Shown: positions 39,776 through 59,500, counted from the first letter of the stretch. The stretch: DNA of 64,000 bases from Dysidea avara (GCF_963678975.1 NC_089272.1:4212359-4276358); one strand, 5' to 3'. Numbers and translations are program-made. The notes: a model not told the origin generated them from the letters alone.

Positions 39776-40059
39776 CTGCCCAAATTTCAAGGCAATAGCT
39801 CTTTCCAATCTGAAGTTATCAATTGTCAAAGTTGGCAAATTGGATGTGTGTGGAAGGCCCCTTTTCGCAAATCCGGTCCCATATGTATTATAATTATATA
39901 TAATTTGTACATTTACTGATAAAATATTTAAAGTACATCTACTTCATCTTATCTTTTCTTTTCTTCTTCCTGTAGTAAAGAAAAAAAACATAGGCTAAAA
40001 AAGTCCCAAAGCTGGCCATAGGCCGGCTTTGGGGTATACAAATACAAAAAGAAATGAAA

Positions 40060-40379
40060 TCTAATCCAAAACAGCCAAGCTGTAAAAAAAGTGTGCGGCC
40101 CTCAGAAAGGCTATGGTGAAAAAAGATGTGAAATCCAAGGTGGCGGCCAAGAAATGGCTGTGATGGTAGGTTAATGGTAAAAATTTTAATAACGACAATT
40201 CAGGTGAATTTTTGTGCCGCTTCACAAAATTTACCTGAATTGTCATTATTAAAATTTTTACCATTAACCTACCATCACAGCCATTTCTTGGCCGCCACCT
40301 TGGATTTCACATCTATTTTCACCATAGCCTTTCTGAGGGCCGCACACTTTTTTTACAGCTTGGCTGTTTTGGATTAGAT
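40060..40379. mobile_element. Palindromic element P, copy 4
   Basis: Near-perfect 320-bp palindrome around a short centre at about 40215-40225. The outer flank lies on the left (about 39905-40059), preceded by 39776-39900 of non-repetitive sequence. To the right, sequence shared with 9133 onward resumes. Confidence 0.8.
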
Positions 40380-41555
40380 AATATTATACTGATGTTATGT
40401 GTAAGAGCATAACTCATATTGTAGCATTGTATTCTATCATAAATTGTTCTTACAGTTCTTCCCTATCTGTTGTACTGGTATTGTAATAATATTTTATATT
40501 ACATTTCTATTATCAATTATAAGTGGCATTAATGCAAATCATAGCACACCATGTATCGCTAAATATTATTCTTAATTGGTCTAATGGGAGTAACTGAATA
40601 TCTGAAGCACCTTATAATGATCATGTTTAACTTGGAGGTGGATGTGAATGAATACGAGCTGGTTTCAAATTCTAAAATGTTTACATAATCATCAACTTTT
40701 GCACAAGTGGCAATGTAGACTAATAGTGTACATATTTAATATGTGATATTTGCTGTATAGGTGAGAGTAACTCTGATCTGCTGAAGGTCGTTCCTACAAT
40801 ATTTATTTATATTTATTTGGTATGGCTATATGTAGTTCTTTAATTAACCACCAATTAATTAGTTCATATTCAATAGTTTCTGGAACATTAGCTTTTGATT
40901 ATCACTCGTGATCACTGTTCACAACTGGAAGATAAGTTGGTGTTGAGTGCAGTAAATGTACTAGAAGCACATCATTCTTTATCAAATTAAAACTTGGAAG
41001 ATCAGGATAGCATAATTATTCACATTTCAAGGGCTCCACTGACCGGTGGCATAAACCTTACCAAGTAAGCAATGGGATATCCTTAGTTAGGCTTTATTAT
41101 AATGTCTTATGGTTGAACTACTGCACAATGTGTTGTACTGTAGTATGCCCAGAACAATATTAACTAAATGCTCTTACCACAACAGCATAATGATGTCTTT
41201 CATCCATTTGTTTATTGCTTTGATCACCCTCGCAACCCTTAATATTATTGTAATGAGATTTCATGAAATGATAAAATTTATATCCACTAGCCATAGCTAT
41301 GTATGTGTAGTCAAGATAAGCAGGTGTAACTAACTATTAATTTTGCTGTGAATGCACGTTTCAGTTTGTCTGTTATCATTATTATGTATTTTTGTCCTTG
41401 TCTTTCATTTTGTATCTGTGTGTTTAGTTATGTACTTGTTAGCTAGCTATAGTGTATTTGTTTATTTTGTACTGCTCTGGCAAGGAAGAACGGCAGTTGC
41501 CGATTACCAGAGAGTAAATCATAAAATCATAAATCAATCAATTATTATTATTATT

Positions 41556-42690
<1,135 letters not shown>

Positions 42691-43547
42691 AAAATATAAT
42701 AATAGTCTAGATCTATGAATGTTAAGAATATAAATCACAAATTTGAAGTATTAATACTTTAAATAATTTGTGTTGTGGATCTGTACCATTATAGCATGGT
42801 CAACCAACCCTAAACTAGAATTTTAATTTGTTTTATTTTTATGGCACCTTTATAGTGCTATACCTATGGTTTTAATACTGGTAATTGTGTTTGTCGATAG
42901 TGTATAATTATATATTGTATATTCACTACAGTAATTATATGCATATTATTGGTATTAGTGTGTTTGTTTTCCTTGCCATGCCCACAGCTGACCCAAGTTG
43001 ATCAGATAAGTGATCACATGTTGACCGAGGATCCATATAGATACATGTACTTAATTTCATTTTGTTCATCATAATCATGATGGTGTTTAATATAATACAG
43101 TGATACTATTACTCTATAGTAATACAATGCTCTGTACTAGTTTTCAATCATTAAGTGAGTAAAACTGATTGATGTTTTCACTTGTATTATGCAAATCATC
43201 CCTGATAACATTACAATGAAACTTTTGCCATGTGTTTGGGGCCCCTGAAAGTGTGAATTATATATAGGTGCAGGTAGAGGGCTGAAACCCATAGTAATTT
43301 ATTATCCAGATATCTGACATCCACATTGAATTGTATAGATCGACTGCTGTATTAGAATATTCTCAATCATTTGACAATTATGAATAATCAGTTTAATCCA
43401 TTTTTTTGTTATCGAAATGCATCATTACCATTATTTTTGGCATGTACATAAATTTCCTATTATTATGGTGTACTATTCAATGCTTTTGATAACCTGTTGT
43501 GCTTGAAGCCATGCCGTTATACGTAAATGGCACAACAATAGTTATGT

Positions 43548-44113
43548 TATTTGTTATTGTTATTAGCACTTTACAGTGACCAGCACTGAAGGTCTGACAG
43601 CAACATGTGCTGCAGCCTTAGGATTACCTAACCTAATTTCAGGGACTTAGACCTAATGACTTCACTTACTGACTGACTGATAAGGTGTAACAGAAAAGGG
43701 GCTAAAGTAAGGAAAAAAATCCCTCCAGCTCCAGGATTCGAACTGCAGGTCACCCAATGTCTAGTCGGGGCCACACTCAGTCTTCCTCCAGGAGGGATGG
43801 ATTTTCTTCCATTTTCTTCCTTAAACCTAAAGTATTTGTTATTAGCACTTTACAGTGACCAGCACTGAAGGTCTGACAGTAACATGTGCTGCAGTCTTAG
43901 GATTACCTAACCTAATTTCAGGGACTTAGACCTAATGACTTCACTTACTGACTGACTGATAAGGTGTAACAGAAAAGGGGCTAAAGTAAGGAAAAAAATC
44001 CCTCCAACCCCAGGATTCGAACTGCAGGTCACCCAATGTCTAGTCGGGGCCACACTCAGTCTTCCTCCAGGAGGGATGGAGTTTCTTCCTTAAACCTAAA
44101 GTATTTGTTATTA
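43548..44113 (-). mobile_element. Two tandem copies of a tRNA-derived SINE
   Basis: Two units with a period of 279 bp (word ATTAGCACTT at 43562 and 43841). On the minus strand each holds a tRNA-like B box, GCAGTTCGAATCCTGG. Related truncated copies end in (ATT)n runs near 11565, 13915 and 63930. The matching site downstream of gene B (about 16625) has no SINE, so the insertion is specific to this unit. Confidence 0.65.
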
Positions 44114-44367
44114 ATACATATCTAAACAAATTAATGTTGGTCAAAAGAACAGTTGATAGCAAAGCATCAGCAGAGGTGTGCTTTTTTCAGAGAACAGTTC
44201 AAATTAAAGTTGTCAATTCACAATTCTGTATGATAAACTTTCACAATTCTGTATGATAAACTATCATTGCGTATATGAACAATATAAAATACAGCTATAG
44301 AAAATGTAATACAAAAACATTGCTTCATATGGGGTTGAGAAAACAGCAGTTTCACACAATATACTAA

Positions 44368-49556
<5,189 letters not shown>

Positions 49557-51760
49557 CTTATCACTGATTGATATGAACACAATGAAGATGGCATAACATA
49601 TGGTGGATTGGCTGAGCGTTCATCAATTTATACCGTTGACTATATAGATAGAAAGTCTTATAAGTGCTGGTTCATGCACACATCAAAACAATTTTCTCCA
49701 AAAAAGCACTTTATATGATTAATATGTCAAATTGTATGAACATTTTATGAATACATTTAATGTTTGTAAAGCATGCCTTTGTGTGTACCCACACACAAAG
49801 GTACTGTATGTGGCCAACACTATTTCATTAGAATGGAATATGATTTGGTTACTATTCCTAATGATTTAAATATCAAGAGTAGCTACTGACATTGTAGTCA
49901 TTTAGCAAGTTAGCGTATCTGGCAAACACAGAGCAATATGTGCCAGCCATGTTGAGATGGACAACACCGTAACATCATCAATACATTCTATGTCTAGTCA
50001 AATCTTTTTATAAATAGTTCATGAAAACTTAATACATGATTGAAGCAATGATACCACAGCAATTATTTTATCATTCCCAGTAGCTGGAATGTTACATGCA
50101 AACGTACATTTTGTCTCTTGACCAGTAGACAAGAAAATAACATATCTAATAACAGAACCAACTGATGTAACACTGTGAATAACTATGAGATGGACAGTAA
50201 AAGTTAACATGCTCATTAAGCAGGGACTTCCCTAAAGAGCGGAAGAGCAGTGCAGCACTGTTTTACTTACTCAAAATCCTTTTGATGTGGTAAAAAGAAG
50301 GTATATAATTAATGAACTGATCATGACTTTGATGTTGGTAGCAAATTGACATTATTGCCTCTCTACTTATTTCGCTGGGGAAGCTTAGTGTTCTGTGGTG
50401 CATGAAGAAGCCACTGCAGGATGAAACGTAACTAAATTTTACTTGGATCCTTTCAGAGTTCAATTAAATTATTAGTGTTTAATTTGCAGCTGCTTGTAAC
50501 AAACAAAGTTGCGTATAACAAACTTGCCTGCCTCACCCGAGATCAATTCACATGGCACACCTTGCTAATGTTACAATGTTTAGTGTTGTCTAAGGGAGTG
50601 TTGTTTCTATATAGACATGTGTAGGACTATGGGATGTAGAGATCTTGTTTTTTTAGCCAATTAAATTTGAATATACCATATACTGAAAACCAACAAACCT
50701 CAATATAGTGTAATCGTATTATAGAAATTGTATTTAACACATACGTTTGGCCATGGACACATCAGCCAGTTATCAAATTCAAATACCACATTGAGCATTT
50801 GAGATGGCTACAATGTGGACTATCCAACTATTGCAAAGAGAAGGGTGTTTGTATGACATAAAATCAAACACTGTTTCTGTACAGGTCAGTTAAATCACAA
50901 GTGTCCAGAATAGTATACGTAATTCAGTCAAACAAATAATATATGATGACCATTCACTTGTTCCAATAGTACACAACATTGTAGTGTTCTAATTGAACAG
51001 ACACTGCTGACATTTTGGTAGTTGATGTTTGAGTAATTGACTCTCCTCTGTAATTCCCTTGTAGAACAGCTATTCAAACAGGGAATCTTTGTTTACAATT
51101 AACTCTAGTGGTTACATAATTTTACACCTATATGTATCAGTTAGGTCACAGACCATAATTTGGTGTTGTAGTGCATCTGTGTGTATTGGCCTTGATCTCT
51201 ATTCTTGTCCATTATCATCATCACCACAACCCATCACAATGACCATCCAGTCCAATTCAGTTCATTTAGTTGACCACTATCATTGTTACTGTTGCTATAC
51301 ATAAGTGCTGACAAACAACTCTATGTGTATCTAGGTACCCACATAGATACAATGACATAGATATTTTCAACTGTACAAAATTTCCACTGGAGGGAAATTT
51401 TGTTTTTCAATGGTTAAATGGATTTGGTTGAGCAGCAAATTTCAAGGGGAAACTTTCATGGTCCGCAAAAATTGCAAAAAAAATTCCACTTGGAAAAAAT
51501 GCAATACGGTATCAAAAGTACTCACTAATAATATTATGAATTCTTGACAGTATATTTTACATGATTATGTAGAATGAAAAATTTGGAATTTTAAGTAGGA
51601 TTAGGGGTTAATAGAAAAAGTGGTGAAACAAGAGATGTTGTCTATACCTACAGATATGCTAGTTAATTCCCATACTTCAGTCATGGTTATAGACTGAAGC
51701 ATAGGGATTAAATGTCCATTAGTATATCTGCAGGTATAGACAACCCCTTTTGTTTCACTT

Positions 51761-52014
51761 TATGTGACTGAATTTTGGAAAATCACCTATATGGGCGTGC
51801 ATGAAATAATTACAATTTTCGTGTTTAGTGGGTTGCTAATAAGAGTAGGGCACAGTTTTGAAAATATTTCAAAAACTTTCTTGTAATTTAAGGTATTGAG
51901 AATGGCCTAAAACCATTAACAAGTAGATATGCACTATAAGTTTGTGATTTGATCATTAAATATTTTAGTTGTCAAATGCGCCCATATGGGTGATTTTCCA
52001 AAATTCAGTCACAT
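51761..52014. mobile_element. MITE, TATGTGACTGAATTTTGG ends (254 bp)
   Basis: Terminal inverted repeats of about 35 bp: left TATGTGACTGAATTTTGG, right CCAAAATTCAGTCACATA. It sits in unit C within the sequence that flanks the 2.4 kb element in A and B. No ORF. Confidence 0.75.
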
Positions 52015-52079
52015 ATATATAATTCTCGTTTCAGTGCTTTTTATTGATCCTTAATCCAAATTGTTTTTCCTTCTACTTG

Positions 52080-52750
52080 TTTGTTTATTTTTTTATTATA
52101 ACATATGACTGAACCTGCACATACCACATCGAAATAAAGAATGACGTCACACATGCCATAAAATTAATTTCACGTCTGAACGTGTGCCCCAACAATCAAT
52201 TGCTGAAGAAAAGTGCAGTGGCCATTACGCTTCATTTTCAGCTACATATGTTCCGCCTGTTACACAGTGTTACAAACACAGAACAGTATGAGAAGTGTCT
52301 CTGCAATCAATCCACTTACTACAGAAAATACGGGTGTTTAGCGTGACAGCTAGTCAACACAGCCACAAGGAAGCCATATCGCACTATTGCAAATTAACAC
52401 CTTGCATTGTCAGCAGGATACTAAGGAAGACAAAGGTAAGTCCACTGTAGCTGGTATGGTTGGTGAAAAGGCGCACCTTGGGATGAAGCAACATCAAACA
52501 GTGAAGAAATCAAGCCTGTACCCTTATCCATTGTGGAGTTATGCTTGGCTGAAGGCATTACGCAGAAAAACTTTAGAACTGATTTCACAAAAACTTTTTG
52601 AAAGTATTTAGAGTTGATCTGAAGACATGTTTAGCATCGAGTACACCTGCAAAGCTGCTGTGAAAGAAAAATGAAGCTAGTTTTAGGGAGATATTTAAGA
52701 AGCCCTACACTGCTGTATTGTATGATACCTGTATTACTTTAATAATTTAG
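52080..52750 (+). repeat. Dispersed repeat R, copy 1
   Basis: It shares blocks with 63370-63930 (CATGCCATAAAATTAATTT, TTGCATTGTCAGCAGGATAC, the GAAGACAT...GAGTACACCTGC region) and more loosely with 60100-61160 and 7195-7560. A short ORF inside (52387-52611) is not conserved between copies. Confidence 0.55.
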
Positions 52751-54330
52751 TTGTTACTCCAAATGAAAATTAACTTAATATAATATTACAACAAGTTACT
52801 TTATGTTATAGCCAACTAGCCTGCCAAAAGTCCCCCTCATACTGCCAACTTGGCTGTATTCTGAATCTTTAGCTCAGCTCTGTATACCTATAAATGTAGG
52901 GATGTGCCCACAGTGATTGGTACTGACCACCACTCAAATAAAATAGCCACCACTATCAATCAACAACTACTACAAATTCACCTCTGACATACAAAGTTAA
53001 GGCCCCATACTACATTTCTGGACCCAACCCTGTCTCTTGTAGCCACCACTCTTCTAAACCTGGGCACATCACTGTAAAAGGTTAAACTTCACTCACACCC
53101 AGCTGTAGTCATTAGCTGTAATGTGTTAATAATTTATGGATAGTGGTGTAATAATGTGGGTGTGGGTTAGGTTATTTCATTACATAATAATATTTCTCAT
53201 TACTAGTACTAAATTCATTACTTACATTATGGCTTCTTAAATAGCAACTGAACCTCTAGTCGTACATACAAATGTCTGCATCTCAGACATGTTGAAACCA
53301 TGCTAATATGGTAGAACAAATACAACTAATGTTGTTAATACTATCAGTTAGTGCTATGCAGTTTAATGAGCAGAGGAGGAAGTCACTACAGAGCATTCAT
53401 GGTCACTCCCCTGGACTGTAAAAAATTATTATCACTTAGCAACCAAGTGATAGTTATTATTAGTAGAATAAACAAGCCACCTAACAGCAACCATTCCTAG
53501 CACTTTCATGATATCTGGAGAATGCTATCCATGGGTATGAAGGATATAATATCTATATGTTTCATTTAATCCAAACTTCCTTATTGTCAATAGACTACAA
53601 GCCACGTGACTAATTTTGGCTATCCTCACAATGGAGGTGTACAGATACCTTGTAGCAGGTTTTTTTTCTTCAGATATTTCGAAGGCTTTTCTCTCAAAAA
53701 TAAATCCCCAATACCTCCAGTTCTTTGAAAGTAAATTCCTACAATTCAAACTTTCATGTGACAAAACATTTTGGCATGAACGAACACATAACTGCTTGTA
53801 TTGTAGCCAAGTATTACTAACTGAAATAGTTAATCACTATCATTAATCCCAAAACTGCCACTGTTGGGAAATAAAGCCGTCTACTGTAGGCATAATTAAA
53901 CATATACAGAAAGCCAATTATAATTAGCTTCACTCAAAATTCCACCAGTCTTCTCACTAGGGAGTTACTTCATCAGTATCAGTCCTTGGCAAGCAATCAC
54001 GTGTATTTTAATTTTTCTGTTTATTTGAAATCCACCCGCTGACTTTGAAATAATTATGCACTCTACAAAATTAGCTAAAACCTTCGAAATTCAGATTTTG
54101 CATGTTCTGCAGAATTTTCTGCTTCACAAATAACCCTCCATATGGTAACAGAAGTCCAGAGGTTCCACACTATGAATAGAAACGTGTTATCAGAAACCTA
54201 AAAACTATTACATACATAACATATTACTAACACTGTATACCGTATAGCAAAATTTTTGAGGGGGTAATTTTTCATAGATTGCTACCATCCAAAATTTCGA
54301 GGAGAGAAATTTTGCTTCTTTGTGTTACTA
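52751..54330. other. No gene recognised
   Basis: AT-rich sequence. ORFs of about 76-79 aa overlap on both strands at 53525-53846 without splice or family support. Near 54240 a TACCGTATAGCAAAATTTTT word resembles a MITE end. Confidence 0.4.
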
Positions 54331-55359
54331 CAGTCAGACTTCTTTAATTCGACGCTCAATGGGAGCCATAAATTTTGCTGTGGTTGTTGGATTATCAAGT
54401 CACCTCTGTATATCCGTCATTGTACAATATGTAGAATTATGTCAGATTATGCAGGTAAAACGTATCACACAATTTTTTTTTACATGAATTAATTTAGAAT
54501 TTGCACTGAAGCCGAGTATTACAGCCTTTTCTATTATTGTCAACCAATTAAATGCTTTGGTTGCTTAAAAATTATGTTCTGCAACTGTTAAACCAGACAC
54601 GCCCACAGCCGGCCATAAGCAAAACTTTGTTCACTAAAAAAAACAGCCTTTATGTGATAAATAAAGGCCTCAATAGAGCCTGTATTAACCTTCTGGGCAG
54701 GTAAGCTTTGGTTTAAGATGGTTAATGCGTTCCGGTTTGAAATACGGGTAAAACAAGTTTACCCAAAGGGCTCTACGAACATCAAACAGCCGAAAAACAA
54801 CACAGCTGGCCTCCTAGGCTACCAGGTATAATGAATTCCTTTGAGTTGAAAGGGGGAGTGCCTGTACATACGTGAACGAAAATGAAGAGCAACTTAGAAA
54901 TCTAAATTGCCTAGAGAATTTGCATAAGAAATGTTATAGACGAACTACAACGAAATACAAATTAAAGCACTTAGCAACGTAATTACAGAATTACAAAATA
55001 TTTCATCAATTACAAATTACTATGATTCAATTGTGCATGTAGCAACAAAGCAAAACCCAATATAAATATTAGTTTAGTACACTGTTAATTAATTGCAGTT
55101 AGGTTTATTTGCTGCATGGTGCCTGGTTTTAAGAAGTAACACAACATCAACTTGTTAATGCTGCTATTATTCTCTGTCAGATTACAAAGGTTGAAAACAA
55201 TGTACTTCCAAGAGGGAATCAAATTGAGTCAGATTACAGAGTACAGAGGTGTCAGATTACAGAAGTTGTTTTCTATACAAAAGTGTTGGTAAATGACGTT
55301 TTGGTCAGATTAGAGAGGATCCTGGATTACGCAGGTGTCAGATTAGAGAGGTTCAACTG
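54331..55359. mobile_element. pogo/Tigger-like non-autonomous element (1029 bp)
   Basis: The left end is CAGTCAGACTTCTTTAATTC and the right end, inverted, CAGTTGAACCTCTCTAATC. TA dinucleotides flank both sides (54329-54330, 55360-55361). CAGT-start ends with a CTCT/TTCTTTAAT motif and TA targets are typical of the pogo branch of Tc1/mariner. No transposase remains. Confidence 0.65.
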
Positions 55360-55514
55360 TAATACTCAAACAAATGATAGAACTACAGTACAATCTACAT
55401 AGGGGGAAAATTTTTGTGGATAGCTGCCAATTCACAAAAGTCACGAAACATTTCCTCTGCTATGTGGTACAGGTGTATGTAGATGTGTACACACATCTCT
55501 TCCTACTGTAGTGA

Positions 55515-56384
55515 TAGTGTTGGGGCAATTACTTTTTAAAAGTAACTCATTACATATTACATGCAACTGAACTATAGTATGTTCACGTTGAGCTGAATCC
55601 TGAAAAACAGCTAAAAATTAAAAGTGTATTTTTTCTCAACAGAGTTAACATTTCAGCCAACCAGATGATTATTGGTAACAGCAAAGGTGTCAACAACAGA
55701 CACGTACGGTTTGGCTCCATTACAAGTTCAGGAAAGGGCTGTAATGGACACTGTACTTATATGGCTTCTCCATAGGAAATGTATTGTGAAAATTTTGATT
55801 GGCCGTAGATATTATGTCAAACATTTGAACAAAAAGATTTTGAAATGTTTTTAGCGGGTCAAGCAGTACTACAAATGAGCCAAATTTCAAGATGATGTGT
55901 AATTGCATCCATGAGTTATTAAATGTTTTTGAGGGTTCAGCTCAACGTGAACATACTATATTTAGTTACAGTTACATATTACCCATAAAATAAAGTAACT
56001 ATAATAATATTACTAATATATTACTTTGTGTCCACAGCCTTAAGCTGTCACGTGTGAAACTACCACCTTATCACATGACGTGGTTGCGTTGTTTGACAAT
56101 GTGCAAATCTTGGTTATAAGTAAGAAGCTGGTGAATAAGCTTCATTCAGTAGGCTTCATTACTTCATTGTGGCTAGACGTTACTCAGTGGATTACTAACG
56201 AGATTAGTAACTTCTAGTAATAATAATATGTAATATTAGACTCACTACAGTAACAGTATATTACTTAGGTAATGCGTTATATTTGTAAGTAAAGTAACTT
56301 GAGTTATATTACCTGGCTTTATAGCGTATTTCATTATATTACTTAATTACCACAAAAGTACATAACGCGTTACCCCCAACACTG
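55515..56384. mobile_element. hAT-like MITE with nested insertion
   Basis: The ends are TAGTGTTGGGGCAATTAC and, inverted, CAGTGTTGGGGGTAACGCG, with internal AGTAAC/GTTACT words typical of hAT MITEs. The flanking 8 bp match at 5 of 8 positions (TGTAGTGA, CCTATTGA). It is split by the 388-bp MITE at 55573-55960. A related right end is at about 62490-62741. Confidence 0.65.
55573..55960. mobile_element. MITE with perfect 25-bp inverted ends, nested in hAT-like MITE
   Basis: 55573-55597 and 55936-55960 are exact inverse complements (outer bases TATAGTATGTTCACG). The outermost TA is probably the target duplication. The interior has short ORFs only. The perfect ends suggest a young insertion. Confidence 0.8.
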
Positions 56385-58066
56385 CCTATTGAGCTATAAC
56401 AGAGATCGTCATCGTTCAAATAACAGAACAGAATATGTTCAGCTTTCTATAAATTCTCAAGTGTTTACTGTGAGACAATACTTAGCAAGCAACTACATGT
56501 ATGCTAGCTATAAAGTAAGTGTAGTTTTCCACACATTGTTAAATGTATATAGATATACTGAAGTCATGGGTCTAAACCACAAAAGTTAAACACCAATTAA
56601 CAGAAAAATCTAAGCTTGAAATTTTTCACTCTACAACATATATTATATCAACAAGAGTTAACTTTAGTTTAACTGTTGTCATCACTCTTGATCATGAATT
56701 GTCATTCAATGTTTTACACTTGTATGGAAAACACTGACAAAAATTGTGAATAAGATCACATTTGGATATTAAAGTGTGGGATCATGCAAGTGGTATGACT
56801 GCATTCTTTTATACTAACGGTTGTCACTATTGATTGTGGGCTTTAGTTTATATCTAATACAACAATAAGATTGCCTTCAATCATAACCACAGATTCTTCA
56901 CAGAATCTTGGAGATGTTTCATGGAACAACCAGCCAGTGATTTTCACTTAACAGTCATCTCATTAATAAGACCACCTCGCCATGTGGTACATACACATCA
57001 AGAAAATGCTAATAGGGTGATGTACATCATGTACAGCTGAGTCACTGTAAACGGGGAAAGTTTCACTGGGCGAAAGTTTTGCATTTTCATCGTTTCAAAG
57101 CAAACCGTAAAAGTTTCCCCACTAAGTCAATAATTTACAGTGCAAAATATAGCTATGTTTAAGCTTAACTGCAAAACTTTCCCCATTTATGGTATTTTGT
57201 TTTATTCATTGCTATGGGAACAACATAAATGAAGATATAGTTTTTTATATTTTCAGGGTACAGCATCAAGTTCTGGGCTCATCAAACGCAGCGAAGGATG
57301 GGACCATTTAAAAATAATTACGGCAAATAAAACCAGCGTATGTGATTATTATAAACAACTTTAATCGTACTTTGCACTATGGGAGTTTAAGAGACATGCA
57401 CACAATCCAGTTTACTGGATAATGTGCGTTCAGTGTTTGCATTAGCTGTAGGCTGAAGGGTTAATTCCTACATTAGCCACTAATGGGTACAAATGAATTA
57501 TTCATGAAGAAGGAAACACTGATGAGGGTGGGGATGAGAAACTAAGTGTTAAGTGTACGTGATTTAATCATTGATAGTAATAGTCTTGCTCTGACTGGCA
57601 GAGGCCACAAACTACGTTTAGCATGCTTCAACTTGTAAATGTCCTATGTACATTTTAAATTATCTGTAAGGTTAAACCTTTACTTCAGCAATCACAGTGT
57701 TATGAAATCATTTACATGATGGGACAATAGTTAAAAATCCCACCTCAAAGAATTCGCAAGCAAAAAAATTCATAGAAAGTAATTGCTAAATACTTGATCT
57801 TTATACAGTATTCCATTGGTAGAAATACTATCCACACATGTACACCAGTATGTTATTGTAAATAGATGACCCTATTACTTTAGTACGACTAATCCTGACC
57901 CTGCTATAGTGAATTACATAACTTGTGAACACTATGTACCACTCAGTATAATAGTATTACATTCTTATATTAGACACTGTAACACACATACACTGTAACA
58001 CACATACACTCTTACACACAAAGGTACACAGTTTAGTGAGTACTACTAGCATTTTCTTGATATGAA
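56385..58066. other. No gene recognised apart from the small MITE
   Basis: Intergenic, AT-rich. One unsupported 66-aa ORF (56389-56589) and a short CACTGTAACACACATA tandem near 57975-58010. Confidence 0.4.
57043..57194. mobile_element. Small MITE, ACTGTAAACGGGGAAAG ends
   Basis: Imperfect inverted ends: ACTGTAAACGGGGAAAGTTT on the left and AAACTTTCCCCATTTATGGT on the right. About 150 bp, non-coding. Confidence 0.5.
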
Positions 58067-58918
58067 TTATTCAAGGAATCTTTGAATGTGCTTCCAGTAT
58101 ACCTCCACCAGTCGTCCTTTTGTCTGTTTCATAATCATAAATATGTAATCACGGTCTAAGGCATAAATCACTTACTCTTAATGATGTCTTTATGGTCTTT
58201 CTAAATCTCCTAGCTGGTGGATTCTGTGTTCTCAGGAGGAGTCCCATCATAGCGGCATCGTTGTTCTTTTCAATAGCTGTAGTTGATTCTTATATAAGTA
58301 TAAATTGTCTATTAAATTTAAATTCAGTATGAACTCACATTGGCAACTGAGTGGCATTACGCGTTTATCACAAGTGTCCTCCATTACATCCATATATGGG
58401 GTGACACAGTTGGGCTGATATCAACCAACAAAGGATCTATTGCTGATAGTTTTATCCCTGTGGGAATATCATATCACTTTAGTATGACTAAACACTCAGC
58501 AAGTCTTAGAGTGTTTAGTGTATGACTAAACACTAAACACTCAGCAACACTATCGTTATGTGTAGGCTTGAGACAATGATCAATGTGGATTTCAAAAACT
58601 AAAGCAAAACAAGATTTTTTTTAAAACATGAAGATCAAAGGGCATGGTTTCTAACTGACTTAAATGATGGGAGCATTTTGTTACATTAGTGAGATTGATT
58701 ATCAAAAATAAAAATTGGAAATGTACAACCAATTTAGATATGTGGGCATACCTCATGAAGCGTTCATCCGATCTCTTAGTAAAACAGACTTTATTAATTG
58801 GAAAAGAGTAAGCTATGTACCTAACCGTGTATAAACTTTCAAGGAACTCACCTGCTATGATGTGCTGAATCATCTTGTGTTCCTTCACCTTCGTATCGTC
58901 ATTACGTTCGTCTGACAT
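58067..58918 (-). CDS. Small three-exon gene, 74 aa, unidentified
   Basis: Exons 58852-58918, 58176-58276 and 58067-58123 join in phase (67+101+57 = 225 nt). Donors are GTGAGT and GTAAGT; acceptors end CTACAG and AAACAG. An in-frame TAA directly precedes the ATG, so the start is fixed. The protein begins MSDERNDDTKVKEHK, has a middle segment MMGLLLRTQNPPARRFRK and ends VYWKHIQRFLE. It is charged, probably helical and soluble, with no signal peptide or membrane segment. The pattern of KEH near the start, a leucine-rich helix and then an RR pair loosely recalls the N-terminus of proteasome subunit Rpn3/PSMD3. The likeness is weak, and that family is several hundred residues long, so this would be a truncated copy. 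It could also be a lineage-specific small protein. The consistent splice structure is the main support. Confidence 0.55.
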
Positions 58919-59500
58919 TTAATCAATCATGTGATATCTATATATCAATGGGTTGGATGGACACAACAAAGTATGGGACCAGTGAGTAAGATGGTGTTTG
59001 TTGTTTTTAGATATTGCTGAAATTTGGACGATAAACCAATTTCCGATTATTTTTCTACCAATTAATCGGTGCATCACTATACGACACATGTACTTCCCAG
59101 AAATTTCTCACATACCAAATCATCTCACTGGACTGAAATTTTGCAAATTTTAATGATCGCTAATTTTACACAATTGCTTCTTTTTGCAGGTTGCATCATC
59201 AATGGCTTTTCCTCTTTTTTAAAAAGCCCAGATGTACGTAAAATGTACAGATCACCTACAGGAGCATTAGCATTAACAGCAAATGTGTATACTGCTATAA
59301 ATTTATACGTACTTACTGCAATTCTAAATCCAGACACTTATCGGTAAAGTCCCAAAGTACATGAGCTGGACTTAATATTCAGGGCACTATTGGAGCCACT
59401 GCACTATTCAGTGGACTGGACTACTTACTTCAGGGACTGGACTACTGGACTGACATATTTTATACATTCCATGACTGGGTTCATTGAGTATCGCTGTTAA

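Noticed and set aside
40061..40377. Two 67-aa ORFs on opposite strands with the same protein sequence
   Set aside because: They arise from the palindrome P, which reads the same on both strands; there is no start context or family match.
53525..53846. Overlapping 79-aa and 76-aa ORFs on opposite strands
   Set aside because: No conserved motif, no convincing splice sites, and no paralogous copy to test conservation.
59030..59090. Possible hAT end (AATCGGTGCATCACTA)
   Set aside because: The word resembles known hAT termini read in reverse, but I found no partner end or target duplication, so it is not listed as an element.
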